64,000 nt of DNA from Hygrophila difformis (GCA_030278955.1 JAOANR010000002.1:30082678-30146677), one strand, 5' to 3'; shown: positions 30,341 through 42,563, numbered from the stretch's first letter. Program-made: numbers and translations. Notes: generated by a model from the sequence alone, not told the origin.

Positions 30341-31697
30341 AAGGGTGAACACGGTTTGGTTTGGTGCGGTTTCGCACCAAACCCAAACCAAACCGCAAAA
30401 AAATGATTTGGGCATAAATAAAAACAAACCAAACCATTTTAGCATTTCAAACCGGGAACGGTTATGGTGCAGATATTTATTTTTGGAAGTACGGTAAAGA
30501 CAACAATCTCAGCCATTGAATTAAATCTAACAGCTATAAATTAAAAAGATAAAATTGACAAAAAAAATGTGTAACGGTTTCTTCATTTACCAAAATCGTT
30601 GAATATACTCTATTATGTCGCTGGGATATGCATAACATGTCGCTGAGATACGCATAACATGTCGCTGAAATATATTATATCAAGTCGCTAAAATACACAT
30701 TTGCATGTCGCTGAATTGTATATGCATTGTCGCTAAATAACATATGCCATGTAGCTGAATTGTGTGGGCTCCGTCGCTGAGATATTTTAAAATACATAGA
30801 ACTATGTCGCTGAGATATAAAAATTTGTATTGCTGAATGAATACAATAATGTCGCTGAATCGGATTGGCTCCATCCCTGAGTTGTGTATGCCATGTCGCT
30901 GAATTATATATCCTGTGTTGCGATACAATAATTTCGTTGAATTTCATAGGCCGCGTCGCTGAATTGGATTGGCTCCATCGCTGAGTCGTATATGCCATGT
31001 CGCTGAATTCAATACCTAACAAATAAAATTACGAAACTAACCCTACAAATGATCTGAACCGTTGGATGATGAAAATTGATCAAGGGTAGAAAAGCGCGTC
31101 CGCCGTCCGCGCGTCCGCACGTCCGTACAACCATTCCATCTGCACCATAACGTCGGGCTTTCAAACCAAACCGAAAGAAAACGGTTTGGTGTGGTTTGGT
31201 TATGGTTTAACCAAAATTTTAAAAACAGAAAAACCCTATGAATTACAGTCGTAAGTGTAGCATTCCAAACTCCAAAATGCTAATTAAAAGTTAGAAAAAC
31301 TTAAGTTCACTGTTTACAAGCCAAATGCTTAATACACTAGAACTATTAGAAGCTCTTGAAAAAAAAATAAAACTACAATTATAAATGTATAGACAATTAT
31401 TCGAAATTAAGTAAAATTAAATCTTGATCTTGCATGATTTTGTCACTCCAAATCCAATAAACCTATGGCATAAACAACAAATTATAAATATATATAATTT
31501 TTTTATTAAATATATATATATTGCGGTTTGCATTTTGGTTTGGTTAATTTTTCTCCAAATCAAACCTAAACCGCAAACCACTGTCTTGTAAAAAAAAACC
31601 AAACCATAAATCTTAAACCGCAAACTAAACTAAACCGTCAAAATAAAGATCGATTTGCGGTTTGGTCTGGTCTAAACCGCACTCTAAACAACCCTAA
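30341..31697. mobile_element. hAT-like MITE with nested inverted-repeat insert
   Basis: Left end AAGGGTGAACACGGTTTGG, right end (minus strand) TTAGGGTTGTTTAGAGTGC then GGTTTAG; both ends are dense in CGGTTTGG words. Flanking octamers TTATCTCT (30333-30340) and TTATATCT (31698-31705) match at 7 of 8 bases, as for a hAT duplication. Inside, GGTTATGGTGCAGAT near 30463 and its inverted copy near 31136-31151 suggest a second small element nested within. No transposase. Confidence 0.55.
30616..31010 (+). repeat. GTCGCTGA interspersed minisatellite
   Basis: About 18 copies of the octamer GTCGCTGA or close variants, spaced irregularly at 18-35 bases, often preceded by CAT. Some longer units recur, such as ATTGGATTGGCTCC followed by ATCGCTGAGT. 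It fills most of the nested MITE. Confidence 0.85.
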
Positions 31698-31705
31698 TTA
31701 TATCT

Positions 31706-32510
31706 ATGCTCAGAAAGCCCAAATGAACCCACCATTTAACCGGATCCTTCACATATCTGGTCCAAAGGGAAGCGAATGGACGGCCACCACTACTGTCAAT
31801 GTCCAAATCCACAACCAAGGCCTCAACAACTCACTGTTGTTCACCACCAAACACCACAGCCTCTACCGTTCCTTCACCACTCTGCTTCCACTCTCCGTGT
31901 CGCACGCCCTCCACCGGAAACCACTTTCCGATGACCTTAGCCACCGAGGCTCTAAAGAGGGAAGAGCACACAGCCTAACCGAACACCCAAGTCCGGCTAC
32001 CCACCCTATGAATCCTTACCACACTCAGCCCAAACTCACAAAGATAGTCCCACACAGTCACAACTCTAAGACACTAACGGAAAGAGGAAATGAGCTAATA
32101 AGCCTATTGCAAGAAAGGGAGACTGAAATCTCCAAAGTGAGGGGGGCGCCGCTGGTCTCTCTGGAAAGGGAGAAAAAAATTAGGGCTAGGGTTATGAAAA
32201 GAGGCGGATGAGGGAGTATACATATTAAGGCCACATGGACCTCAGACATAGCGTCATGGGCCAATGGGGATTGGGCCGGACTCAGATAAATGGGCCAACA
32301 TAATAACATTCTCAACCTTGGACCATGTTATTTGTGTTGCTCAATAGTGCGTTCATTAGAACATTATCATCATCGCCTTGTAGTACATACACTTAACATT
32401 CCCGCATACCAACATAAAGTAAATAAAGTAGTAAAGCATGCGTCAGAACATATCACAAAAGATCACAGGTATGCATATATCCACCAAAGTCATAGTGTAG
32501 GATTTTAATG
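31706..32510. other. Unidentified segment with one ORF
   Basis: A plus-strand frame is open at 31723-32211 (162 codons) but shows no family I recognise; the minus strand resembles a leader with several GGCCCA motifs (near 32260-32300). Could be the edge of a host gene or a MITE-associated fragment. Confidence 0.3.
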
Positions 32511-34690
32511 CACGAGATCAATTTTTCTGTTGGCAAACATGTAGTACCCCTGATGCAATTTTATCAAGTTTTAATTTTTCACATTCAACATTGTCCCTAA
32601 TGAAGTGATATCTAATATCAATATGTTTAGATTTATCATGAAAACAGAGTGTTTGCTCAACTGTATCGCTGACTGGCTATCAGAATAGATGGTGATCTCA
32701 TTTTTAAATTCTATTTCTTTCATCAGAATATTAAACCATATTCCCTCTTTGAAAGCTTCCGTTATGTAAATAAATTCAGATTCTGTGGTGGAAAGGGCAA
32801 CAACAGGTTGCAGCTGGGATTTCTACCTCATATAATATCCACATACAGTAAACACATAGGATGTAGTGGACTTCTTACTATCTCTATCATTCGCATAATT
32901 TGAGTCTACATAACCAACCATAGTTATATCATCATCTCATTTTGCAAAACATAGGGAGTAAGGCATTGACTTGATTAGTATCTCAAAAGCCATTTTAAAG
33001 CTTCCCAATGTGGTCTACCCGGATTTTATATGAATATGCTCAAACAACTAATAGAATAGGCTAAATCAGGCTTAGTAGATATCATCAAGTAGTACACATA
33101 TCCTATAGCATGAGCATAAGGAACAGATTCCTTATCTTTCAATTTGAACTCATTTTTCGGGCATTGATCTTTACTCAACAGGAAATGAGAAGTAAGAGGA
33201 CAACCAACGTATTTGGAATTTGATATTTTAAATCTGGTGAGATTTTTCTTAATATATTCAGATTAGTTAAAGAGTAGGGTTGAATTAGGCCTATCCCTAA
33301 CAATATGCATTCCAGGAATACATTTGGCATCTACCAAATTTTTCATGTCAAAATTCTTGTTCAAGCACTTTTGAACTTCCACTAAGCTTTTCATAGATGG
33401 ACTAACAAGCAGCATATCATCCACATAGAACAATAAGAACATAGGCACATATTTCACATCTTTCATGTACAAGAAATGATCAAAGTTGCTTCTAGTGAAA
33501 CCTATATCTTTAATGCATTTATCAAATTTGATGTTCCATTGTCTAGGTGAATGTTTTAGTCCATACAATGCTTTCTATAAAAGGCATACATGATTGAGTT
33601 TGGTTTGATCGACAAAATCTTCAGGTTGACTCATATAAATCTTTCTATCAATTTCACCTCCCAATCAAAGTGTGCAACTAAAGCAAGCATTACCCTAATA
33701 GTAGTGAATTTAGCTACTGGTGCAAATATCTCAAAATAATCAACACCTTCTTTCTGGGTAAAGCCTTTAGCTATAAGCCTAGCCTTATTCCTTTCACCAT
33801 TGGTTTCCTATTTTACCTTAAAAATCCATTTACAATCAATCACAGATAATATATCTATTTTAGGAACCAACATCTAGGCTTTACATAATTGCTTTTTACA
33901 AAGTATTCTGTGTAATTCTAAACCGTTCATTACACATTTTATTTTGATTTTTATGCAAAGAATCAATTTCGTCTTTCATTACTCCTAACCATTTATCACA
34001 ATTCTTAGATTTCATGGCTTCAGAACATGATTTGGGCTCCCGATTGTCTAGTTCTTCACAGACTGTCATGGCATAAGCATTAAGAACACTATCAGAGAGC
34101 GTGGCAGGAGCTCTACCTACTCTTCTAGCTCTATCTGTAGCTAGCATATAATCATTCAAATCATTTTCAACAATAATTTGTTCATTCTGAGCTCCACATT
34201 CAATAATATCATGGTTTTCAGTTATGAGTTCTTTATTCACATGCATATTGGGTTCAACATTAATCTTAGCATTTTCAATCACATTAGGCACAGCAACAGA
34301 GGCAGACAAATTCACAGTATGTTCCACAGAAGAAGATTCCACCTCAACAGCAGCATTATCATTAACAAAAACTTTCATAGGGAATTCAGTTTCACTGAAA
34401 CTTACATCCCTACTAATAATAATCTTAAAACCACCATCAGATCTGTCAAAAAACCTTTAAACCCTAGATCCCTCAGGATAAGCTAAGAAAATACATTTGT
34501 TGGTTCTATGGTCCAATTTATCCTTACTAGTATGCACAAAAGCTGAACATTAAAAAACTCTTAAATGTTCATAGTCAATAGGTTTACTAAACAAGACAGA
34601 ATCAGGAGATTTTTCATTTAAGGAGACATTAGGTGATTTATTCAGCAGGTAATTAACTATCATCAGTGCATCATGAAGCTTTGAGGTAAA
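32510..34690 (-). pseudogene. Ty1/copia pol relic
   Basis: Reading the minus strand from 34690 down: integrase C-terminal part (KLDHRTNKCIFLAYPEGSRV), then the linker YMLATDRARRVGRAPATLSD and SEAMKSKNCDKWLGVMKDEI, then reverse transcriptase MYGLKHSPRQWNIKFDKCIK and LLFYVDDMLLVSP, then YVDSNYANDRDSKKSTTSY and an RNase H-like SDSQSAIQLSK with KHIDIRYHFIRDNVE. The catalytic YVDD is kept, but stops and frame changes break the chain and no LTR, gag or protease is present. The 5' side ends abruptly at the Athila LTR boundary near 34702. Confidence 0.85.
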
Positions 34691-36293
34691 ACCCCGGTCA
34701 GTGCCCCCCGACAGCCTTTACACTATAATTCCTATAGAGCTGTTAAAAAGCTTGCCTAGTTTTTCCTACCGAAAGCGCACGGTATCAAGCTGCAATATTT
34801 ATTTTAATTGTCGGGATCGTTCAAAAGAGAGTTACACGATAGAAGTGTTTTAATAGAATTATTAGCTCCAGAATCTGTCTCTACTCTTGATTTAAGAATG
34901 TTGTAATGATGATTACTAAAGACTACTACTGAAATGTAAATGCTTAAAGCTGTAAATGTAGTAAAGAAAACAATTAAAATGATGTAGAACATTATGATTT
35001 TATTCACGTGTTTAAGATGTTACAGACCAAATCAAATGAAATAGGCATATGGTGAGATTATCATACTTCATTGGCTAAAACATAATGAAAGTTCATTGAG
35101 ATAGAAAAATCATTTACACAACTTAATCAATTCTTCATGTCTTCAATCACTTCCCAAGACAGGTACTTATGATTCAGTGTCATGACATTCTAAGCTCTGA
35201 AATTATGGAATACTATCATCACAGAATGATCTGTCAGACTCTTCCTGTGATAAAAGCTTTCAGAATCGTCACTTAATCTTTTTCTTTCAGACTCAGATTA
35301 AGCCTTTGACAACTCGAGGTCACTTCTAAATCATACTATATTCATCTGAACTTGAAGTTGTTCTTTTTATTACCCTGATCAAACTGATCTTATGATCCTG
35401 TATTGGATGTCCTCTACAACAAATGAAAAAGCTAACATTTAAATCTATCATCCAATGTTTTCATAGGACTTATTTCTTCAGAGTAATTCCTGCAAGTATT
35501 CATAAGGAATAATAGTCTTGTAAGTATATCAGGATGAAATTGCTATTCAAATTCCTTGACTTATCCAGACTACTCAGATTTGTATAAATGATTTAGCTCG
35601 AGAAATCTCTGTAAACAGTTCCAAATATCCGTGATTTGACTCAGGATTAGTAGACTGTAGTAGAAATATTTAATCTCCTACTCATAGCTTATAGTGATAA
35701 CTATAATACCATGAACCCCGGAAATTAATCTTCCTGATACTCTACTAATTTTTAGGACAAAAGATGGTTCTTGAAACATCTTTCCCTTTTAAACGACAGG
35801 TACTAAATGCCCAACTGAAGAACAAGTTTGTTCTTTATCAGTCCTGAGTAAATAATGACTGAGAAAACCTATATCATCATCTCTCTCAGTGTACCAGTGT
35901 AAACAGTAATACGTGTTGCACATATGAATTGTAAATTTGTAGTCTTAAAGTAAGATTACTCATCATATACTGGAAAATATCCCAAAATATTATATATATA
36001 TGTAGTATTATATGTATAAAGAGACGTTGAGGGTTCTGAATCCTCTTAATCAAAATGCAAGGATGCTTCCAAAATATACATTGGAAACTAGACAGAATTA
36101 GGAAATAACTTTCCCAAGAAAAAGAATTTGAGAAATAACTCTGCAAAATAAGTGTCCAAAATAGCTCGCAGTAACTATTTTGGGTTTCAAACTATGAACA
36201 TTCCAATTTTCCGCACACTATGTCTGTACAGCGTGGAGGGAGCTAATATTCAAAGAATGTTCCCCAGATTTTGTTTATACAAAGAACTGAATG

Positions 36294-36537
36294 CCTCGCG
36301 ATAGTTTCTGTAAGAATGCGGCGAGGTACTCAATTCCTACTTATAGATAGGGGTTATATACGTATAAGAAGTAAATGTGAATGATTGGTACCCTATAAAA
36401 TGGATATCAAGTCTATTGCTGTTATAGATTGATCCTCTCGCTTTGTCAGATTGACATCGCGTGAGTATTTGAATAGCCTTTATCATAAGAGATCTATCTG
36501 GATATTTCCTCGCATCATCTTTTAGGATGAAGCGAGG
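36294..36537. repeat. Hairpin cluster in Athila-like LTR, downstream group
   Basis: 36294-36299/36321-36326: CCTCGC with GCGAGG. 36433-36464: CTCTCGC with GCGTGAG, one mismatch. 36508-36519/36526-36537: CCTCGCATCATC with GATGAAGCGAGG, one mismatch, 6-base loop. Confidence 0.8.
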
Positions 36538-37402
36538 GAATATCCTTATTCGAAGTAAATGATCAGAATTTATAACTGTCATAACTACCTTCTGGAATTT
36601 CTGTTTAGAAAATTATGAACATAGAATCTTTTGCATCCAAGTTCATGAACTCAAAGCTATTGATTCTCAAAGATTATCAAGCGATGATTAACACTGCATG
36701 GGTCTATAGGAACCTTTTAGAGTTCTGAACATTAAACCCTATGATTCTCATCTGTAAACATAATTTTGACAGAAAATCGAATAAATTCATAATTCTGCCA
36801 GATCATACCTAACTCAGTTACAATATCCAAATTTCTTACGTAATTGGAACGGACAATTTGCGCATTAAAAATGTGGAAGTGTTATGATCTTCGAAAATCG
36901 AATTAAAGATATGATGCAAAATTCAGATTGAATGATGAAATTGAGGTTTATACTCTGCTGAAATAGAATTACGAAATGGAAATAGAGACCAGAAAGATAA
37001 GAAATTCACAATCTGATAACCGATCATTCTTCTTGTATCTCAAATAACAAAGAATTAAAAACGAATACACCTGGAAATCTGATTGCTATCAGAATAATGC
37101 AAAGATGAACGAACGAGTCGGAGTTTAGATGATGATCGTCATGATGGATGAACAAGCGATCCGAAAGCAACTCTCCTCCCAGGGTATCCTCAAGCTAATC
37201 TAACAGCTAATCTTAAAGAAATCTACTGCGAAATTGAATTACAGTTCTACGAAAACAAATTACAAATCTGAAGAACATCAAAGTAAATTGCAGAGAAAAT
37301 TAAATCCTAACCTACCTACTAAATTCTGAAAAGTGGACTGGAGAGTATAATCGAGCTATTCTCTTCAATCTCCCGCCTGCTGAGCTGATTCCCCCAAGGG
37401 TC

Positions 37403-37411
37403 TTATTTATA
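37403..37411 (-). promoter_or_regulatory. TATA box of minus-strand LTR
   Basis: Minus strand TATAAATAA in CATCTATAAATAAGACC, about 580 bases into the LTR. Confidence 0.65.
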
Positions 37412-37470
37412 GATGGGCATTGTAACTGCTTCTGCCTTGGATGATAACCGCTCGCATCAGAATAGCTCTC

Positions 37471-37628
37471 CTCTCGCTTTGTCCAGTTCCTTCAAAGCGA
37501 GAGTCAGAAATGTAATCATCTTTCTTGACAAGGCGAGGTCTCACAGTTTCTTTCTGCTTCTCGCCATGTCGGACAAAACTTCCGTCTTGCACAAACTTCC
37601 TTTCCTCGCGATGTCAATCATCATCGCG
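37471..37628. repeat. Hairpin cluster in Athila-like LTR, upstream group
   Basis: 37471-37481/37493-37503: CTCTCGCTTTG, perfect 11-bp stem, 11-base loop. 37527-37537/37560-37570: GACAAGGCGAG with CTCGCCATGTC, one mismatch. 37607-37613/37622-37628: CGCGATG with CATCGCG, perfect, 8-base loop. Confidence 0.85.
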
Positions 37629-38005
37629 TGGACTTCAGCATCTGCACATTTTCCTTAAATCTTTTCCTGATTTCGGAAACAAGCCCTCGCACCATTCCTT
37701 TTCTTTCCTCGCTATGTCCTTCCCACTTCCTGCTGTTTTCCAGCTTAACTTCCTTCTGCATGACAAGGCGTGGATCAGTTCAATAGAAACATTGCGTGCG
37801 AGACTTACAAAGAAAACTCAGAATTTCAAGCCATTTTCAATGTATTTCCAACTTCTTTGCAATCTTAACTCTTCTTTCTTCTTTTCTAATCCTCTATGAT
37901 TATTCATCAAAAATCAATGGAATTAAGAGCAAAAGATCATCATTAAGACACTAAATTGGACGCAAATGACAGTCACAAAAGGCTGTCATCACCATCCTCA
38001 CATTT

Positions 38006-39043
38006 AGAAACACTTGTCCTCAAGTGGTAAGAAACTTGTAAAGTTTCAAAGAATAAGTCCAATTAGTGGCTTCTGAGATTAAGATGTTCATGTAAGACTC
38101 CACTGGATCACTACCTTCCCTTTTCCAACTATCCCAAGCTCAACTCTTTCAACTGATTGATGCTTCATACCTGGCTTTGAATTTACCAGGTTTCATGGAA
38201 CATTAACAGAAGTGATTTGCACTTATGTGAATTATTGTTCTGCTCCTTAGTTAGCCAGATTTCTCTTCTCACGCTCAATCCTGTCCAACTCATGTGCATA
38301 TCTTGTATTCTGAAATGAAATACACACTCTTTTTTTTTATTATTATCAAGGGGTGGCCTTCCGTGGCTTTCAATAGCTCGGTTTCACATTATTAGGAGGA
38401 GTCGCATGACCTGACATTGCAGATGAAACTTCAACTCCCCTGCCCTTGATTCTGCTCTTTTAAAGTTCTTCAACTTATAAATCAGAGGGGCAGCTGTGCC
38501 AGCTACTTATATCCACATTATTTTACCACGTCTGTTTCTAAAATTTCCCTTGCTCTCTTTTTCTTTTTCTTTTTTTTTTTTACTCAATATGCACACTCAT
38601 CTTCCAAGAGAGACTAGATTAGATTAATCCTCTTAACCTTGTGCAGTTATTATTTATAGTATGCAAATCACTAAGGTTAATATCATCACAAAACCTTCAA
38701 ACTATTTATCCAGTAATGACATCAATCAATCTCAGAGCTTACAGCTAAGAACAGTTTTCAAGAGCGGCTCATGCTTGCAGTGAAAATCTATAAAGTAGAT
38801 GTCTCCACAGGAACCACTTTTAAACTCATCTTCTATTCCTTTATCAGTTTATTAGCCTCCCTGAGTTTATTATTATTATCATTATTTTTATGATCCTAGC
38901 TTGAAATTCAATCCTATAACAAAAATTCATATTAATTCTATCCTAAGTTATATCAGAACAAACTGAAACAGGAAAGAAATAAAGAAAAAGAGACTGCAAT
39001 TAAAAAGAAGAAGAAGAAAGTTTCAGAAAACTCCCCTGTGATC
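38006..39043 (-). other. Non-coding 3' tract of Athila-like element
   Basis: Lies between the stop of the env-position ORF and the purine tract of the LTR. AT-rich with T runs; no ORF or repeat found. Confidence 0.55.
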
Positions 39044-42000
39044 TCAGGATGGTCCTGCATCATTGTCTGAATCCTTAGGTGGTATGGATGGAGATTTCTT
39101 TAGATCCGAGACTAGGTTGGCAAGGATGTCTACCAATCTCGTACTGTTATACTGCTCCTGCCTCCTCAGTTCCATATCCCTTTCTCGTTCCTGTCTTCTC
39201 TCTTCGAGTTCTTCTCTTCTCAGCCTTTCAAATCTTTCCATCTCTTCCCTTCTCATCCTTTCCTGTCTATCCCATTCTTCCTTCCTTATCTTCTCCTGCC
39301 TCTCCATCTCCTCTTTCCTGAGTTTCTCCTCAGTTTGAATCCTGACATGCTCAAGTTCAATCCTCTTCTGCTCCATTTCTCTCTGAACATGCTTGTCTTC
39401 TGACATAGTTTTCACTAGCATCTCCATGGACTGTGCAAAACTTTGGATTGAAGTACTCATATTCTGAGATTCATCCACAGATACTGTGTTCCTCATTGGT
39501 TGTCTCAAAGGTTGAGATGGTGCAGAAGTGTTCTCAAACCCTTCATCTTCTGGAATAGGATTCAATGCAGGAGATGGAGTTACAGTCTTTGTCCTTTTTG
39601 TTGTGGTTCTTGACTGATATGATCTTGATTTTGAAGGAAGATAGACCCTTTTTGTCTTAGGAGATGGCACCTTTGATCCTGATCCTTCGGAAGTTTGTTC
39701 CTCTAAATCTGGCATTTGGTAAATCAACTCTCCCCTTAAAGTGTCTTCGGGTAATGGAATAGGAGGATCTATCTTTATGATCTCTGGTAAAAATGGTGTG
39801 ACTGAAACTCCTTGTTTCTCACAAAGTCTTCTGATTAAATTCGGATAAGCCAATGCTGCATCTTCTCCAACTCTTGACTTAATAACATTGAGAACATGGT
39901 GTGCAGCACTGCATTTCCTTCCTGACCATAACAATGCAAATCCCTCGAAAGTTCCGGCTGAGGGTCCTTGAAAATTTGTGGTAGGTCTGAGCTTTGAATA
40001 GTAGAAATCAAGTGTAGGCAAGTACTCAGGCTTCAAATTCTTCAATGGAATCTTATTCTGCTCAGTTCCTCTGTGTGTTGAACAGAATCCCAGTGCCATT
40101 TTTCTAGCATTAACAAGTTTATTTCCTTGAGTTTTCTTCCTCAGTAGGACTTCGGATTTGACTTCTGGCTGTTCTAACAAAGGTGCCTGTATCAGATCAT
40201 TCAGAGTTTCTACAGTGACTTGCACTGTTTTCCCTCTAATCCATGTTGTTTCTGCCTCAACATCAAAGTTAGCATAGAACTCCCTGGTCAGTTCCACATA
40301 ACCACATTTGTTATTGTGTCTCATGAAAATGTCCCATTCATTGATCCTCCTCCAGTAGCTGATACACTTATGATCCAGCCACTTGGGATGAAATCCTTTG
40401 TCCGGAACAATCATTTTGGACATCCCCAAGTAATTCTCCAATGCTTCCTTTCTTCCATTAAACTTAACCTTGATTTCTTCTTCTGTAAATTCAGTCCTCT
40501 TTTCAATGCTATCAGGGATTGACAACCTCACCTTTGGACTATTCTTTCCCCAATAACTCGCAGGTAGCAATTCTGGGACATCTTTTCCGGGGGATGATCC
40601 TTCAGATGTATCTGATTCATTTCCCTCGGATTCTTGTGCTTCTTCTTGCTCATCCCCAGCATTCTCATTTTCTTGTTCTTCTGTTTGGCCTCCTTCTTGA
40701 GCAGGTTCCACGTTTTCTTCATGAACTTGTTCTGAGTTTTGCTCATGGTCAGGCTCTGGATGTTCTTCTTGAACTCCATCAGTGTCATCATGTTGTGAAT
40801 TGCCTATACCTGAATCATAAATCAATGACGTGCTGGTATCTACCTTCTCAGTAACTTCAAGGCTATGCTGATTTAAGATCTCTGTGGGATCTTCCTGTAC
40901 AGGTTCGTTTAGCAGAAGAGGAATAGCAGTAGATTCTGAATCTAGAAATCCTTTGACTCCAAAATATTCTTCTACTCTCTTCTTCTGTTCCGCGGCCCAT
41001 TCAGGATCATTCATCCTTACAATTGCTCTCTGAACTACTTCATCCCTGACTTGAGGTGGAAGGAGCCATTGATTCATTTGATTTTCAGCATTCGTCTGTG
41101 TTCTGAGATATTGACTGACAGTGTCTTCCATAAAATACTTTCTCTGCTGAGCTTCTTGAGTTTCATTTCTCTGCACTTCTTCTTCATAAGCTTGAATTGC
41201 TAATGGAGATAGTTCCATTACTTGGTCAGAATTTATTTGTTGTTGAATTTCCTCTAGCTCTGACTCAAGTTTAGCTGCATATTCACTTGCTTGTTCTGCT
41301 GAGGTGCGTGCATTCCCTCCTTCTCTAGCCAATTTTCTGAACTTTTTAATCAGTCCTTCCAGAGAGTAAGTCATGTTCCCGACTGTAGTTCCATGCAAGT
41401 TCATATCTTCAAAAGTCTGTAAATCTTCCAGTGTCTGTTCCTGAAATATGTCTGCCACTGATTCCTCAATTTGATTCACAAACTCTTGCTCATCTGCAGC
41501 TTGGCCTGGTGGTATATCTTGTTCAGTATCTTCTCCTGAAAACCCTTGTAAATCAATCTGACTTTGAATGAGATCCCTGTTGGCCTGAGCTTGTTGATCT
41601 TCATCTTGCCCTTCTCTATCATCTTTTTCAGTAATCTGAACTAGTTGGAGATCAGTGCTTGGTCTAGTTGATCCTTGTTCATCAGGTTGATGTTCTTCAA
41701 TGCATGCTCTCCAGCCCTCTGGATCTATATCCCCCACTTCCAAATTAGTGTAAGGAGTGAGCTCCAACCTCTCTGTGTAGGGAACTATCCCTAGAGTTGG
41801 TTTGACTTTTTCTTCTTCAGAGCTGGTGTCAGGTACTACATACTTAGGCTTTCTAGCCTTCATCTTTATCCTGAACTTTTTAACTGGCTTTTCAGGTTCT
41901 TTTTCTTGTTGCTTTTCTTTCTCAGGAATGATTCCCAATTGTTCTACATTCTCAAGAGAAGATCCTTGCTGCTTAAATTCTTCAGGGTTGGTTTCCTTCT

Positions 42001-42544
42001 GCTCAGAAGGTAACCTTCCTCTCCTTTTGTAGGTAACAACTTCTTTCTTTTCTTGAGCTGATTGTAGAATCTCAACATCTTCATCCATCAAGTCTTTTGT
42101 CACATCCAGAATTTCTTTGGTTGTTAGCTCATCTTCATTTTTCCTCTTCTTCAGAATTCGGCTAGCTTTCTCAGGCCTGCCTGTCTCCACCTTCTTCCCA
42201 GTCCTTTTCTTAGCTATTGGTACTTCATCTGAAGTGCTCGAACTGAGATTGTGTGACTTCCTCTTTTTGGAGGATACTTTCTTTTTACCTTTCTTGTCTT
42301 GAGTTCTCATGAGTTCCTCCCATTCACGATCTGCCTTTCGTTTGTTTGCATAATAGCAATCCATACTCTCTTGCAGAATCGGATGGATTTCATCATTTTC
42401 CTCATTCTTTTCTCCCAAAATAGTTGTAACCTCATCAACTACTCTCATCTTCTCAATTCTTTGCTCATCATCTGTACTGTCTTCATCTGAGTCGTGCTTC
42501 TTAATATAGAAGTTCTTGCCTAATCCCTTCAGCATGATATTCAT
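39044..42544 (-). CDS. Athila env-position ORF (putative plant transposon protein domain)
   Basis: An open frame of about 1166 residues from ATG 42544. The frame stays open upstream to 42622, but those bases belong to another LTR inserted at 42564, so the true N-terminus is probably lost. The N-terminal 350 residues are lysine/glutamate-rich, and a long acidic Q/E-rich region follows. The domain at about 40220-40480 reads MSKMIVPDKGFHPKWLDHKC, then YWRRINEWDIFMRHNNKCGY and VELTREFYANF, which matches the domain named putative plant transposon protein, found at the env position of Athila elements. The C-terminus is a long charged coiled coil (EEMERQEKIRKEEWDRQERM). No signal peptide or membrane segment is visible, so an envelope function is not supported. 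Confidence 0.75.
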   Translation of the reverse strand: MNIMLKGLGKNFYIKKHDSDEDSTDDEQRIEKMRVVDEVTTILGEKNEENDEIHPILQESMDCYYANKRKADREWEELMRTQDKKGKKKVSSKKRKSHNLSSSTSDEVPIAKKRTGKKVETGRPEKASRILKKRKNEDELTTKEILDVTKDLMDEDVEILQSAQEKKEVVTYKRRGRLPSEQKETNPEEFKQQGSSLENVEQLGIIPEKEKQQEKEPEKPVKKFRIKMKARKPKYVVPDTSSEEEKVKPTLGIVPYTERLELTPYTNLEVGDIDPEGWRACIEEHQPDEQGSTRPSTDLQLVQITEKDDREGQDEDQQAQANRDLIQSQIDLQGFSGEDTEQDIPPGQAADEQEFVNQIEESVADIFQEQTLEDLQTFEDMNLHGTTVGNMTYSLEGLIKKFRKLAREGGNARTSAEQASEYAAKLESELEEIQQQINSDQVMELSPLAIQAYEEEVQRNETQEAQQRKYFMEDTVSQYLRTQTNAENQMNQWLLPPQVRDEVVQRAIVRMNDPEWAAEQKKRVEEYFGVKGFLDSESTAIPLLLNEPVQEDPTEILNQHSLEVTEKVDTSTSLIYDSGIGNSQHDDTDGVQEEHPEPDHEQNSEQVHEENVEPAQEGGQTEEQENENAGDEQEEAQESEGNESDTSEGSSPGKDVPELLPASYWGKNSPKVRLSIPDSIEKRTEFTEEEIKVKFNGRKEALENYLGMSKMIVPDKGFHPKWLDHKCISYWRRINEWDIFMRHNNKCGYVELTREFYANFDVEAETTWIRGKTVQVTVETLNDLIQAPLLEQPEVKSEVLLRKKTQGNKLVNARKMALGFCSTHRGTEQNKIPLKNLKPEYLPTLDFYYSKLRPTTNFQGPSAGTFEGFALLWSGRKCSAAHHVLNVIKSRVGEDAALAYPNLIRRLCEKQGVSVTPFLPEIIKIDPPIPLPEDTLRGELIYQMPDLEEQTSEGSGSKVPSPKTKRVYLPSKSRSYQSRTTTKRTKTVTPSPALNPIPEDEGFENTSAPSQPLRQPMRNTVSVDESQNMSTSIQSFAQSMEMLVKTMSEDKHVQREMEQKRIELEHVRIQTEEKLRKEEMERQEKIRKEEWDRQERMRREEMERFERLRREELEERRQERERDMELRRQEQYNSTRLVDILANLVSDLKKSPSIPPKDSDNDAGPS

Positions 42545-42563
42545 TCCCTTTCTATTCAGATAT

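Larger units (their letters stand above)
34702..37991 (-). repeat. 3.3-kb LTR of minus-strand Athila-like element
   Basis: Begins TGATGACAGCCTTT at 37991 and ends AAAGGCTGTCGGGGGGCA at 34702, so the ends share the inverted block GACAGCCTTT. TATA box at 37411-37403. Contains at least six short hairpins. Only this one copy is in the window, so the far boundary is inferred from the inverted ends. Confidence 0.65.
34702..42563 (-). mobile_element. Athila-like element, 3' half, minus strand
   Basis: On the minus strand: a long env-position ORF, a non-coding tract, a purine-like tract AAATGTGAGGATGG (38005-37992), then an LTR beginning TGATGACAGCC. The order and the GTGAGGATG tract match the Athila-like elements at 47-64 kb. 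The 5' part (gag-pol, primer site, left LTR) is missing because another LTR element cuts in at 42564. It inserted into the copia relic. A matching target duplication cannot be checked with only one end present. Confidence 0.75.

Noticed and set aside
31723..32211. Host protein-coding gene of 162 residues
   Set aside because: No recognisable domain, composition typical of chance frames in C-rich DNA, and no splice or promoter context on that strand.
39044..42544. Retroviral envelope glycoprotein
   Set aside because: No signal peptide, transmembrane segment or cysteine-rich ectodomain; the protein is charged, with a plant transposon protein domain and coiled coil.
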